Assembly: GCF_001665785.1 (NCBI RefSeq)
Contig: NZ_LZSO01000023.1
Location: 62,001 to 126,000 of the forward strand
Direction of reading: 5' to 3'
Source of the DNA: Mycolicibacterium peregrinum
GTDB taxonomy: Bacteria > Actinomycetota > Actinomycetes > Mycobacteriales > Mycobacteriaceae
Length of the DNA stretch: 64,000 nucleotides
Part shown: one piece after another, positions 18,661 through 27,683 of the stretch
Numbering within the stretch: position 1 is the stretch's first letter
Layout: every line of letters starts with the position of its first letter
Made by a program: the position numbers and the translations under genes
The notes under the pieces: generated by a model
Told to the model about the DNA's origin: nothing
The model's database searches: none
What the model saw: the letters and a program-made list of their open reading frames with translations, nothing else

Positions 18661-19206
18661 TCATATGTTTTCCGAGCGCCCCTGGGCCGTACGTTCGGCC
18701 GCGATCAACTCGTTGAGCCATTTGACTTCTCGTTCGCTGGACTCCAGGCCCAGTTGGTGCAGCTGACGGGTGTAGCGGTCGAATGAACTGCTGGCCCGCG
18801 CCACGGCTTCACGAAGACCTTCCCGACGTTCCTCCACCTGGCGACGCCGACCCTCAAGGATTCGCATCCTGGCCTCGGCCGGGGTGCGGTTGAAGAAGGC
18901 CAGGTGGACACCGAACCCGTCGTCGGAGAAGTTCTGTGGCCCCGTGTCGGCGACCAACTCGGTGAATCGCTGCTTGCCGGCATCGGTCAGCTGATACACC
19001 CGCCGAGCGCGACGCACCTTGGTCGGTCCCAAGGGGGCGGCGTCCTCGACGATCAGGCCGTCGGCCTGCATGCGCCGTAATGCCGGGTAGAGCGACCCAT
19101 ACGAGAACGCCCTGAACGCCCCCAACAGACCCGTCAATCGCTTGCGCAGCTCGTAGCCGTGCATGGGTGCTTCGAGCAATAGGCCCAGGACTGCGAGCTC
19201 CAGCAT
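18661..19206 (-). CDS. PadR family regulator (Rv0047c-like)
   Basis: A 181-residue PadR protein: winged helix with LLEAPMHGYELRKRL and YGSLYPALRRMQADGLI (residues 10-55), then a C-terminal helical dimerisation region (about 110-175). The ATG 19206 with AAAGGGG upstream is preferred over GTG 19215. In mycobacteria this regulator is adjacent to ino1 and probably shares its transcript. TATCG-CGC-CGATA at 19275-19287 in its promoter region is a possible operator. Confidence 0.9.
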   Translation of the reverse strand: MLELAVLGLLLEAPMHGYELRKRLTGLLGAFRAFSYGSLYPALRRMQADGLIVEDAAPLGPTKVRRARRVYQLTDAGKQRFTELVADTGPQNFSDDGFGVHLAFFNRTPAEARMRILEGRRRQVEERREGLREAVARASSSFDRYTRQLHQLGLESSEREVKWLNELIAAERTAQGRSENI

Positions 19207-19390
19207 CGAAAACACCCCTTTCGACAGATCAGATGGAATTGATCGCTACGACGGATCAACACCTCGCCAAACTGTATCGCGCCGATATATTGCGTGCCAA
19301 GTGAATGCCACCGATTCACGCGGTGGGCCTTCGATTGGCCGTCGATTGTCACGCTGGAGCCCGAACTGCGGCGGCGACGGCGCAGCCGGC

Positions 19391-20263
19391 TCAGCGGTTG
19401 GCGGGCCAGAGCTGCTTGGTGGTTCCGTCGGGGTACAGCTCGATGCGGCCGGAGCCGAAATCACTGTTGACGAAGATCTCGACGTTCACCGCCTCGGGGG
19501 CGGACGGGTCCTTGCCCGGCCCGATCCGCATCCAGACGTCTTTGACGTCGGCCCGTTTCACCCCGACGGTGTCGGGTGCTCCCCGCAGGATCGCCAGGGT
19601 CTTCTCGTAGTCGAACTTGGCCAGGTCGATCAGCCGGTCGTCGCTGTCGATCGTGCTCGGGGACGAACTGGGATCGCCCCAGCCGCCGCGGTAGTAGTAG
19701 GTCTGTTTGCGGCGGTTGTCCTGCGGATCGGGCCGGTCCAGCATCGCCATGTCGTCGTGGATGTCGATCTCGAAGCCCAAGGTGTTGCCGAACTTCTGGT
19801 GCATCTGCTCGAACAGACCCTTGAACCCGTTGAGCGATTGCAGCTTCGTCGGCGGGGTCAGCACCACCGGGTCGATACCGTCCGGCACGGCCCCCGGGTC
19901 GGGGTTGAAACTCAACGGTGACGGGGTGTTTCCGTACAGACCCCAGCCGATGCCGATGCCGAGCACGACCAGTACGGCGGCCGAGGCCACCCGTAACCCC
20001 CACCCGGAACCGGCGGGTTTGCGAATGCGGGGCAGCCGGGGCTCGGTCAGCGTCGGCATCGTCACCGGCGCATTGGAGTTCTGTAGATCGTCGACCAGGC
20101 GGGCCAGGTCTCCCAGGGTTGTGGCATTGGTGGCCGCTGACACCCGCTGACGGTGTTCTTCCATGGACAACTGGCCTTCGCCGAGCGCGTTGTCGAGCAC
20201 CTTGCAGGTGTCGTCGCGATCGCTGTCCTTGGCCCGGGTGGTCGAGGTCTGCCGAGTTGCCAC
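19391..20263 (-). CDS. DUF1707 SHOCT-like membrane protein (Rv0048c-like)
   Basis: A 290-residue protein. The N-terminal DUF1707 domain (about residues 12-60) shows SDRDDTCKVLDNALGEGQL and SMEEHRQRV. One membrane span (about 107-127, VASAAVLVVLGIGIGWGLYG) leads to an extracytoplasmic domain of about 160 residues ending LYPDGTTKQLWPANR. GTG 20263 gives nearly the Mtb length (289). It is divergent from the DUF5318 gene (starts 70 nt apart). Role unknown. Confidence 0.85.
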   Translation of the reverse strand: MATRQTSTTRAKDSDRDDTCKVLDNALGEGQLSMEEHRQRVSAATNATTLGDLARLVDDLQNSNAPVTMPTLTEPRLPRIRKPAGSGWGLRVASAAVLVVLGIGIGWGLYGNTPSPLSFNPDPGAVPDGIDPVVLTPPTKLQSLNGFKGLFEQMHQKFGNTLGFEIDIHDDMAMLDRPDPQDNRRKQTYYYRGGWGDPSSSPSTIDSDDRLIDLAKFDYEKTLAILRGAPDTVGVKRADVKDVWMRIGPGKDPSAPEAVNVEIFVNSDFGSGRIELYPDGTTKQLWPANR

Positions 20264-20333
20264 GGAAGATGATCGTAGGAGGTGTGACGCGGTCGCGCCT
20301 CGGTGTCCAGGGGGTCGACGTACTCTGGTCATC

Positions 20334-20756
20334 GTGCGATTGCAGAGACAGGTGGTGGATTACGCGCTTCGGCGGCGGTCCCTGCTGGCTGAGGTCTATT
20401 CGGGGCGCACCGGCGTCTCGGAGGTCTGTGATGCCAATCCGTATCTGCTGCGCGCGGCAAAGTTTCACGGCAAGCAAAGTTCGGTGATGTGTCCGATCTG
20501 CCGTAAAGAGCAGCTCACGCTGGTGTCGTGGGTTTTCGGTGATCATCTGGGCCCGGTGTCGGGCTCAGCGCGCACCGCGGAGGAGCTGGTGATGTTGGCA
20601 ACTCGTTACGACGAGTTCGCAGTCCATGTGGTTGAGGTATGCCGCACCTGCAGTTGGAATCATCTGGTCAAGTCATATGTCCTGGGCGCGCCTCGGCCGC
20701 CGAAGGCACGTGGCACTCGAGGCACGCGCAAGTCGGCGCGTACGGCCAGTGAATAG
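20334..20756 (+). CDS. DUF5318 protein (Rv0049-like)
   Basis: A 140-residue protein starting at GTG 20334. It carries two CxxC pairs, MCPIC (about residue 50) and CRTC (about 103), which could bind zinc like a rubredoxin or ribbon fold. A basic tail ends the protein. Its last 8 bases overlap the ponA1 start, so translation of PonA1 is probably coupled to it. Function is unknown, but the conserved link to ponA1 suggests envelope growth. Confidence 0.87.
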   Translation: MRLQRQVVDYALRRRSLLAEVYSGRTGVSEVCDANPYLLRAAKFHGKQSSVMCPICRKEQLTLVSWVFGDHLGPVSGSARTAEELVMLATRYDEFAVHVVEVCRTCSWNHLVKSYVLGAPRPPKARGTRGTRKSARTASE

Positions 20757-23304
20757 CGAAGGGCGCCATAGCCGGTCAGCCAACGACATCCGTAGTGCGG
20801 CTGACCGCCTCGGCGCGCGTGAAAACCGGCCGCCGGCCCGGGAGAAGCCCCCGATGCTGGACAAGCCCCCGGTGCGGGAGAACCGCCCGCCGGCTCGCGA
20901 GAATGCGCCCACGGGACGGCCGAACGGTCCCACGGGCCGTCCCGGTCGTCCGGCGGTACCGCCCGATGATCGGCTCACCACGGTGCTGCCGCCGGTGCGT
21001 GACGGTGGGCCCGCCCCGCTCGACGTCGTCAGGGCGGCGATGGACGGCACTCCGCCGCCGAAACCGCCGCCACCCAAATCTCCCCCTCCGCCGCCGGGAG
21101 GTGGCCGCGGGAACAGGCCTTCGGGCCCGTCAGGTCCGTCGGGGTCGGGGCCCAAGGCGGCCCGGCAGTTCCACATCAACTGGAAGCTGGTCCGACGGCT
21201 GTCGATAGCCGCGGTGGTGGCGATGATCCTGCTTCCGCTGGTGACCTTCGGGATGGCGTACATGATCGTCGACGTCCCGCAGCCCGGTGACATCCGCACC
21301 AATCAGGTGTCGACGATCCTGGCCAGCGACGGCAGCGAGATCGCCAAGATCGTGCCTCCCGAAGGCAACCGCGTCGACGTCGGTATCGACAAGATCCCGG
21401 AGCACGTCCGCAACGCGGTGATGGCCGCCGAGGACCGCGATTTCTACACCAATCCGGGTTTCTCGTTCACCGCGCTGTTGCGCGCGATCAAGAACAACCT
21501 GGTCGGCGGGGATCTGCAGGGCGGGTCGACCATCACCCAGCAGTACGTCAAGAACGCGCTCGTCGGTGACGAGCGCTCCGGCATCGGCGGTCTGATCCGT
21601 AAGGCCAAGGAGCTGGTCATCTCGACCAAGATGGCCAGCGAATGGTCCAAAGACGCTGTGATGCAGGCGTATCTGAACATGATCTATTTCGGCCGCGGCT
21701 CCTACGGGATCGCGGCGGCGGCCAAGGCGTACTTCGACAAGCCGGTCGATCAACTCACCGTCGCCGAGGGCGCACTGATGGCCGCGCTGATCCAGCGCCC
21801 CTCGACGCTGGACCCCGCGGTGGATCCGGAGGGTGCTGCCGAGCGGTGGAACTGGGTGCTGGACGGCATGGTCGACATGGGCGCGTTGTCGGCCCAGGAA
21901 CGCGCCGGCCAGGTGTTCCCGCCGACGGTGCCGCCGGACCAGGCGCGCCAGGCGAACCAGACCACGGGCCCGAACGGACTGATCGAGCGTCAGGTCACCA
22001 AGGAACTGCTGGATCTTTTCGACATCAGCGAGCAGGCGCTGAACACCGAGGGTTTGCAGGTCACCACCACGATCGACCCGCAGGCCCAGCAGGCCGCCGA
22101 GAACGCGGTGACGAAGTACATGGACGGCCAAGACTCCGACATGCGCACCGCGGTGGTGTCCATCGATCCACATGACGGCGCGGTCAAGGCCTATTACGGC
22201 GGTTCGGATGCCAATGGCTTCGACTTCGCCCAGGCCGGTCTGCCGACGGGCTCCTCGTTCAAGGTGTTCGCTCTCGTCGCCGCCCTGCAGCAGGGCATCG
22301 GTTTGGGTTATCAGGTCGACAGTGGACCGGTCGAGGTCAACGGCATCAAGATCAGCAACGTCGAAGGTGAAGGGTGCGGCACCTGCTCGATCGCCGAGGC
22401 GCTCAAGCGGTCGCTGAACACCAGCTACTACCGGTTGATGCTGAAGCTGGAGCACGGTCCCGAGGACGTCGCCAAGGCGGCCCACGATGCCGGCGTGGCC
22501 GAGAGTTTCCCCGGCGTCGAGCACACGCTGTCCGAGGACGGCAAGGGCGGTCCGCCCAACAACGGTGTGGTGCTGGGCCAGTACCAGTCCCGGGTGATCG
22601 ACATGGCTTCGGCATACGCGACGCTCGCGAACTCCGGCGTCTACCACAAGCCGCACTTCGTCCAGAAGGTCGTGAACTCGTCGGGCCAGGTGCTGTTCGA
22701 CGCGTCCAGCCAGGACAACGGTGAACAGCGGATCGACAAGGCCGTGGCCGACAACGTGTCGTCTGCGATGCAGCCGATCGCCGGCTGGTCGCGCGGACAC
22801 AATCTGGCCGGCGGGCGGCCCTCGGCCGCCAAGACGGGCACCAACCAGCTCGGCGACACCGGTGACAACCGGGACGCCTGGATGGTCGGTTACACACCGT
22901 CGCTTTCGACCGCGGTGTGGGTGGGTACCTCCGACGGTGTGAAGCCGTTGAAGACTCCGTCGGGTGGCGCGGTCTACGGATCCGGTCTGCCGTCGGACAT
23001 CTGGAAATCCACGATGGACGGCGCGCTGAAAGGTACCGACAACGAGAAGTTCCCGAAGCCGACCGAGATCGGGGGCTATGCGGGTGTGCCGCAGGCCCCG
23101 CCGCCCCCGCCCGCACCGGGTACTCCGGGTGGTCCACCGATCGCGGTGATGCCTTCGGAGACCGTGATTCAGCCGACCATCGAAGTGGCCCCGGGTATCA
23201 CGATCCCGATCGGCCCCCCGACGACCGTGCCGATCGGACCGCCGCCGGGAGCTCCCGTTGTGCCTGGCGTGCCGGGCGAGCCGGTGCCACCGCCGCCTCC
23301 GTGA
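20749..23304 (+). CDS. ponA1: Bifunctional penicillin-binding protein PonA1
   Basis: Class A PBP making and cross-linking peptidoglycan. The 851-residue protein has a long basic/proline-rich cytoplasmic tail (about 1-145) with REN/REK-PP repeats, one membrane span (about 150-172), a glycosyltransferase domain (EDRDFYTNPGFS, GGSTITQQYVKNAL, RKAKELV) and a transpeptidase domain (SSFK active Ser, SLNTSYY, KTGTNQ). The C-terminus is a Pro-rich tail. GTG 20749 matches the Mtb start VNSxGRH. It overlaps DUF5318 by 8 nt and the GT87 gene by 4 nt (GTGA). Confidence 0.95.
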   Translation: MNSEGRHSRSANDIRSAADRLGARENRPPAREKPPMLDKPPVRENRPPARENAPTGRPNGPTGRPGRPAVPPDDRLTTVLPPVRDGGPAPLDVVRAAMDGTPPPKPPPPKSPPPPPGGGRGNRPSGPSGPSGSGPKAARQFHINWKLVRRLSIAAVVAMILLPLVTFGMAYMIVDVPQPGDIRTNQVSTILASDGSEIAKIVPPEGNRVDVGIDKIPEHVRNAVMAAEDRDFYTNPGFSFTALLRAIKNNLVGGDLQGGSTITQQYVKNALVGDERSGIGGLIRKAKELVISTKMASEWSKDAVMQAYLNMIYFGRGSYGIAAAAKAYFDKPVDQLTVAEGALMAALIQRPSTLDPAVDPEGAAERWNWVLDGMVDMGALSAQERAGQVFPPTVPPDQARQANQTTGPNGLIERQVTKELLDLFDISEQALNTEGLQVTTTIDPQAQQAAENAVTKYMDGQDSDMRTAVVSIDPHDGAVKAYYGGSDANGFDFAQAGLPTGSSFKVFALVAALQQGIGLGYQVDSGPVEVNGIKISNVEGEGCGTCSIAEALKRSLNTSYYRLMLKLEHGPEDVAKAAHDAGVAESFPGVEHTLSEDGKGGPPNNGVVLGQYQSRVIDMASAYATLANSGVYHKPHFVQKVVNSSGQVLFDASSQDNGEQRIDKAVADNVSSAMQPIAGWSRGHNLAGGRPSAAKTGTNQLGDTGDNRDAWMVGYTPSLSTAVWVGTSDGVKPLKTPSGGAVYGSGLPSDIWKSTMDGALKGTDNEKFPKPTEIGGYAGVPQAPPPPPAPGTPGGPPIAVMPSETVIQPTIEVAPGITIPIGPPTTVPIGPPPGAPVVPGVPGEPVPPPPP

Positions 23305-24974
23305 CGGATCGGGTGTCCCCGGCGCGGCCGGCAGGGCTGGAATCGCCGGCTCCGCCGGCACGGCTGGAATCGCCGGCTCCGCCGGCAGAAGACCGGCGGA
23401 GTGCCGACGACCGCGACCTCCCCAGCCGCAATGACCGGCTGGCCGAGGCGCTGTCACAGACGGTGGGCGGGCCCGTCGGCCGACATGCGTTGATCGGGCG
23501 ATCACGCTTCATGACCCCGCTGCGGGTGATGTTCATCATCGCCGTGGTGTTCCTGGCATTGGGATATACGTCCAAGGCCGCGTGCCTGCAGACGACCGGC
23601 AGCGGGACCGCCGGGCAGCGGGTGGCCAACTGGGAGAACAACCGGGCCTATTACGAGCTGTGCTATTCCGACACGGTTCCGCTCTACACCGCAGAGTTGT
23701 TGAACCAGGGCAAGTTTCCCTACAAGTCCAGTTGGGTCGAGAACGACGCCACCGGCAAGCCGCGCATGCAGTACGACGGTGCTCCGGCGATCCGCTACAT
23801 GGAATACCCGGTGCTGACAGGGCTGTACCAGTACGCGTCGATGTCACTGGCCAAGACCTATACCGCACTGACGAAGCTGGTTTCGGTCCCGCTCATCGCC
23901 GAAGTGGTGATGTTCTTCAACATTGCCGCGTTCGGTTTGGCGCTGGCCTGGTTGGCGACGATCTGGGCCACCTCACGACTGGCAGGCCGGCGGGTGTGGG
24001 ATGCCGCGTTGGTGGCCGGCTCACCGATCGTGATCTTCCAGGTGTTCACCAATTTCGATGCCCTCGCCACCGCTTCCGCGGCAGGTGCGATGCTGGCGTG
24101 GGCCCGGCGAAAACCGGTGTGGGCCGGGGCGCTGATCGGAATCGGCGTGGCGGCCAAGCTGTATCCGTTGCTGTTGTTCGTTCCGCTCGTGCTGCTCGGG
24201 TTGCGCACCGGGCGTCTGCGTGAGGTCGGCAAGACGGCGTTGACAGCGGTGGTGACGTGGTTGGTCGTCAACCTGCCGATCATGGTGATGTTCCCGCGCG
24301 GTTGGTCAGAGTTCTTCCGGCTCAATACCCGTCGTGGTGACGACATGGATTCGCTGTACAACGTGGTGAAGTCGTTCAGCGACTGGCAGGGGTTCGATCC
24401 GGACCTGGGTTTCTGGCAGCCGCCGACGGTGTTGAACACCGTCACCGCAGTGTTGTTCGCGGCGTGCTGCATTGCGATCGGCTACATCGCACTGACGGCG
24501 CCGCAGCGGCCACGGTTGGCGCAGCTGGCGTTCCTGGTGGTCGCCACCTTCCTGCTGACCAACAAGGTGTGGAGCCCGCAGTTCTCGCTGTGGCTGGTGC
24601 CGCTGGCGGTGCTCGCCTTGCCGCACCGCCGAATCCTGTTGGCGTGGATGACCATCGACGCCCTGGTGTGGGTGCCGCGCATGCTCTATCTGTACGGCGA
24701 GGCCAACAAGGGCCTCCCCGAGCAGTGGTTCACCACCACTGTGTTGCTGCGTGATCTCGCGGTGATCGCGTTGTGCGCGTTGGTTGTTCGTCAGATCTAT
24801 CGTCCGGACCTCGACCTGGTCCGACACGGCGGCCGCATCGACGACCCCACCGGTGGGGTGTTCGACCATGCGCCCGACAACCCGCCGCGGTGGCTGCCGG
24901 ACTGGCTGCGACCGTCGGCTGACCGGGTGCGTATCGAACCGGCTCCGGCAGAGCCTGTTTCGGCTCAGCCCTGA
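23301..24974 (+). CDS. GT87-type polytopic glycosyltransferase (Rv0051-like)
   Basis: A 557-residue membrane protein with about ten hydrophobic segments after a Pro-rich cytoplasmic tail (residues 1-70). It resembles the DUF2029/GT87 polyprenyl-phosphate-mannose transferase group, as does Mtb Rv0051. A 9-residue unit (LESPAPPAR type) is duplicated near residue 13. The start overlaps the ponA1 stop by GTGA, implying a coupled operon. Its 3' end overlaps the convergent membrane-paralog gene by 10 nt. The acceptor is unknown. Confidence 0.85.
   Translation: MTDRVSPARPAGLESPAPPARLESPAPPAEDRRSADDRDLPSRNDRLAEALSQTVGGPVGRHALIGRSRFMTPLRVMFIIAVVFLALGYTSKAACLQTTGSGTAGQRVANWENNRAYYELCYSDTVPLYTAELLNQGKFPYKSSWVENDATGKPRMQYDGAPAIRYMEYPVLTGLYQYASMSLAKTYTALTKLVSVPLIAEVVMFFNIAAFGLALAWLATIWATSRLAGRRVWDAALVAGSPIVIFQVFTNFDALATASAAGAMLAWARRKPVWAGALIGIGVAAKLYPLLLFVPLVLLGLRTGRLREVGKTALTAVVTWLVVNLPIMVMFPRGWSEFFRLNTRRGDDMDSLYNVVKSFSDWQGFDPDLGFWQPPTVLNTVTAVLFAACCIAIGYIALTAPQRPRLAQLAFLVVATFLLTNKVWSPQFSLWLVPLAVLALPHRRILLAWMTIDALVWVPRMLYLYGEANKGLPEQWFTTTVLLRDLAVIALCALVVRQIYRPDLDLVRHGGRIDDPTGGVFDHAPDNPPRWLPDWLRPSADRVRIEPAPAEPVSAQP
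23335..23387 (+). repeat. 27-bp tandem repeat, two copies
   Basis: Direct repeat with period 27 (GGCTGGAATCGCCGGCTCCG core) inside the start of the GT87 gene. It keeps the frame and duplicates nine residues. Confidence 0.85.
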
Positions 24975-25609
24975 TAGCCCTGATGCGGGGGATACCCCTG
25001 GAATGGTGAATAACCCTGAGGCGCAGGGTTCTGCGGATGCTGTGTCGCGCAGATCCACTTTGTGGTCGACTGCAGCAAGGCCAGTACCAGCGTCGCGATC
25101 GGGAAGATGAACCCCACCACCGCGAGCATGACGTAGGCGCCGGCCTCGCGGGTGGGTGCACCGGAGATGCCGATGAACAATTCTGCGAAGGCGAGCAGAC
25201 CGAGCAGGATGGCCACAGCGCATCCTCCGACGATGAGCCAGCGGCCGGTCATCTTCCGCCGCCACAGCAGTATCGCCCCGCTGAAGAGCACCAGCCCGAA
25301 GGCGATGCCGAAGAGGCTGAAGACAACACCCATGGCGTCGAACTTGTGGTCACCAACAATGACCGCCACACTCAGCGCGCCGAACAAGATGCCGAAAAGG
25401 CCGCCCAGCAGTGCCAGAATGCCGGCAATGATCGCTGTGGCACCGCTCGGCCCGCGGGGTGGTGTCGGCTGAGGACTGCCCGGATGGCCGGCTTGTCCGT
25501 AGCCGGGCTGGTGCGAGAAGATCGGCGGCTGGACTCCGAAACTGGGCTGTGGTGAAAAGGCCGGCTGTTCCGGAAATCCCTGATCGTTGGGCCCACTGGG
25601 AAAGGTCAT
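24965..25609 (-). CDS. Pro/Gln-rich four-helix membrane protein, paralog 1
   Basis: A 214-residue protein: disordered Pro/Gln/Gly-rich N-terminus (1-54, start MTFPSGPNDQGFPEQP), then four predicted membrane helices (about 56-86, 92-115, 123-148, 157-182), and a Gly/Tyr/Pro-rich tail (YSPFQGYPPHQGYQG). The short loop RRKMTGRW between helices 2 and 3 followed by GGCAVAI is shared by the family. It is the last of five tandem genes transcribed toward the GT87 gene. GGGGGGATC precedes the ATG. Function not known. Confidence 0.82.
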   Translation of the reverse strand: MTFPSGPNDQGFPEQPAFSPQPSFGVQPPIFSHQPGYGQAGHPGSPQPTPPRGPSGATAIIAGILALLGGLFGILFGALSVAVIVGDHKFDAMGVVFSLFGIAFGLVLFSGAILLWRRKMTGRWLIVGGCAVAILLGLLAFAELFIGISGAPTREAGAYVMLAVVGFIFPIATLVLALLQSTTKWICATQHPQNPAPQGYSPFQGYPPHQGYQG

Positions 25610-25666
25610 CGATCCCCCCGATTCTTGATGATTGACCGGCTCGCCTCACGCCGGCGTGCGCTCCGC

Positions 25667-26308
25667 TCAGTGGTGATATGGCGGATAGTACTGGGCTGCA
25701 TCGGGACTGGCTTTCGCTTGGATCCATCGCGCCGTCGAAGGCACCAGCGTCAGGACGAGCGTCAAGGTCGGAAATAAGAGGCCCGCAATGAGGAAGGTGT
25801 CGACTGAATCGAAATCACGACGGGGCCGGTCCGAGATGCCGAAGACGATGTCGGCGAGGGCGGTGATCGCAAACAGGATGACGAGGGCGCATCCGATGAC
25901 GATCAGCCGGCGGCTGTACGTCCTGCGTCGAAACAGAAAGATCGCCCCGACGACGAGCAACAGCCCGAACCCGAAGCCGATCAACGGTAACGAGTACATC
26001 CGGGCGTCACGTTCCTCGTGCTTTGAGATGAAGATCGCGATGGTCCCGGCCGATCCGAGGATGATGCCGACCAGTCCGCCCAGCAATGCCAGGATGCCGG
26101 CGATGATCGCCGTGGCTCGGCTCGGGCCGCGGGGCGGCGTCGGTTGATTCCCGCCCGAGTAGCCGGGTTGCTGTGGCCACCCGGGGGGTTGTTGTCCGAA
26201 GCCGGGCTGGTGCGAGTAGATCGGCGGTTGGATCCCGAAACTGGGTTGTTGTGAAAAGCCGGGCTGCTCCGGAAACCCCTGATCGTGGGGCCCACTGGGA
26301 AAGGTCAC
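25667..26308 (-). CDS. Pro/Gln-rich four-helix membrane protein, paralog 2
   Basis: A 213-residue protein that starts MTFPSGPHDQGFPEQP, nearly the same as paralog 1, indicating recent duplication. The N-terminus carries repeated PGF/PGY-QQP units. Four helices follow; the loop after helix 2 is altered to RRRTYSRR, but the IGCALVI segment is kept. It ends helix 4 with VPSTARWIQAK. GTG 26308 is the start, preceded by GGGGGGATCT, the leader shared with paralogs 1 and 5. Confidence 0.82.
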   Translation of the reverse strand: MTFPSGPHDQGFPEQPGFSQQPSFGIQPPIYSHQPGFGQQPPGWPQQPGYSGGNQPTPPRGPSRATAIIAGILALLGGLVGIILGSAGTIAIFISKHEERDARMYSLPLIGFGFGLLLVVGAIFLFRRRTYSRRLIVIGCALVILFAITALADIVFGISDRPRRDFDSVDTFLIAGLLFPTLTLVLTLVPSTARWIQAKASPDAAQYYPPYHH

Positions 26309-26389
26309 AGATCCCCCCGGAGTCTCGAAAGTTGACGGGCCCACTGTATCCGGGCGGCCGAGAACAAAGTGGTACCGCGGTAGGCGACG

Positions 26390-26944
26390 CTAGGTAGCTG
26401 CGACCAGTTCCTGTTTCGCCCGGATCCACGCCGCGGTCGACGGGAGAAGCGCCACCACGAGCGTGGCGACCGGGAGCGCCAGACTCAAGATGGCCAGTCC
26501 GCTGATGGTGTAGGACCCGTAGCGGGCTGTCGTGGCCAGGCTCAGTCCGAGGCTGATCAGGCTGCCGAGGATGATCAGCGCGCAGCCGATGACGATGAGG
26601 CGGCGGCCGGTCATCTTGCGTCGCAGCAGCGCCACCGTGCCGGCCAGGAGCAAGAGTCCGCAGACGACGCTCAGCAGGGTCGCGAGCACAGTCAGCGTCA
26701 ATGGCCCAGGGGTTCTGAGGGCAAGAGTTCGCAAGCCCGCGTCACCGGCCAGCGCGGCGAGCCCGGAAAGGCCGGCAATGCCATTGCCGAGGGTCAGCAG
26801 GGCGCCGACCCCGGCGAGGACAGCCGTGACGATCGCCGTGATCCAGTGCGCCGAAACCTTCGGTGTAGCCGTCGGTTCCACCGGTTGGGATTCATCGAGC
26901 GGCTTCTCGGGCTGTTGACTCTCGGATTCTGAGGGAGAGGTCAC
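26390..26944 (-). CDS. Four-helix membrane protein, paralog 3 (acidic N-terminus)
   Basis: A 184-residue member of the array. It lacks the Pro/Gln repeats of its neighbours and instead has a short acidic start (residues 1-35, SPSESESQQPEKPLDES). The membrane part is conserved: LLRRKMTGRRLIVIGCALII between helices 2 and 3, and VALLPSTAAWIRAKQ at the end of helix 4. The GTG 26944 has GGAGCAGCA upstream. It is the most divergent copy. Confidence 0.8.
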   Translation of the reverse strand: MTSPSESESQQPEKPLDESQPVEPTATPKVSAHWITAIVTAVLAGVGALLTLGNGIAGLSGLAALAGDAGLRTLALRTPGPLTLTVLATLLSVVCGLLLLAGTVALLRRKMTGRRLIVIGCALIILGSLISLGLSLATTARYGSYTISGLAILSLALPVATLVVALLPSTAAWIRAKQELVAAT

Positions 26945-26984
26945 TGCTGCTCCGATCGTGGGTGGTTGGTCGGGGTGTGTGGAA

Positions 26985-27611
26985 TCAGCCCGGGTAGGGC
27001 GGATACGGCTGGGGCGCAATCGGATTCTGCTTCGCCCGGATCCAGGCCGCGGTCGACGGCACCAGGACCAGAACCAGCGTCACGATCGGGAAGAGGACAC
27101 CCACGAGATCAGCACCGACGCCGCGGTCGTACTCGTAGTCGGCGATGGCCGAGGGTGTCCACGTGAGGTTGACCAGCGTGCTCAGGATGGACACCGCGCA
27201 GCCCGCGGCCACGAGCCAGCGGCCGATCATCTTGCGTAGCAGCAATGTCACCGTTCCGATCAGCAGCAGCAGTCCGGCGAGGATGTTCAGCGTCGTCATG
27301 ACGATGAGCGGTGTCCACCCGCCCCAGGCGGAACCGGCTACCTCGGACGATCCGTCGATCAATACGGAAAGGCCGAAGGCCATCGCCAGGCCGCCGACAA
27401 CGTTCGCCAAGCCGCCGAGGCCCGCAAGGACACCCGCGATGATGCCGGTGACCCCACTCGGGGACGCGGGTGGCGCGGGCGGCATGCCATAGGGCTGTTG
27501 CGGGTAGCCGGGCTGAGGTGCAAAGGCGGGCTGTTGTTGATACCCAGGCTGCTGGGGAAAACCGGACTGATCGGGAGAGCCCGGACCGTAAGGCCCATTG
27601 GGATAGGTCAC
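26985..27611 (-). CDS. Pro/Gln-rich four-helix membrane protein, paralog 4
   Basis: A 208-residue copy. The N-terminus has Q-P-G-Y repeats (FPQQPGYQQQPAF, QPGYPQQP). Helices 2-3 are joined by RKMIGRWLVAAGCAVSI. The C-terminus, VPSTAAWIRAKQNPIAPQPY, is almost identical to paralog 5 at both protein and DNA level, showing a recent duplication or gene conversion. GTG 27611 is the start. The gap to the next copy downstream is 40 nt, so the array is likely one transcript. Confidence 0.82.
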   Translation of the reverse strand: MTYPNGPYGPGSPDQSGFPQQPGYQQQPAFAPQPGYPQQPYGMPPAPPASPSGVTGIIAGVLAGLGGLANVVGGLAMAFGLSVLIDGSSEVAGSAWGGWTPLIVMTTLNILAGLLLLIGTVTLLLRKMIGRWLVAAGCAVSILSTLVNLTWTPSAIADYEYDRGVGADLVGVLFPIVTLVLVLVPSTAAWIRAKQNPIAPQPYPPYPG

Positions 27612-27683
27612 GGCTGCCCCCGATCCTCGACGTTTGACGGGCTCACCCTATTCCGGATAGCGGCGGGCAGAGCGGCTTTGGCG

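Noticed and set aside
21130..23505. 791-codon minus-strand frame opposite ponA1
   Set aside because: Antisense to a well-supported gene, no domain, Arg/His-rich.
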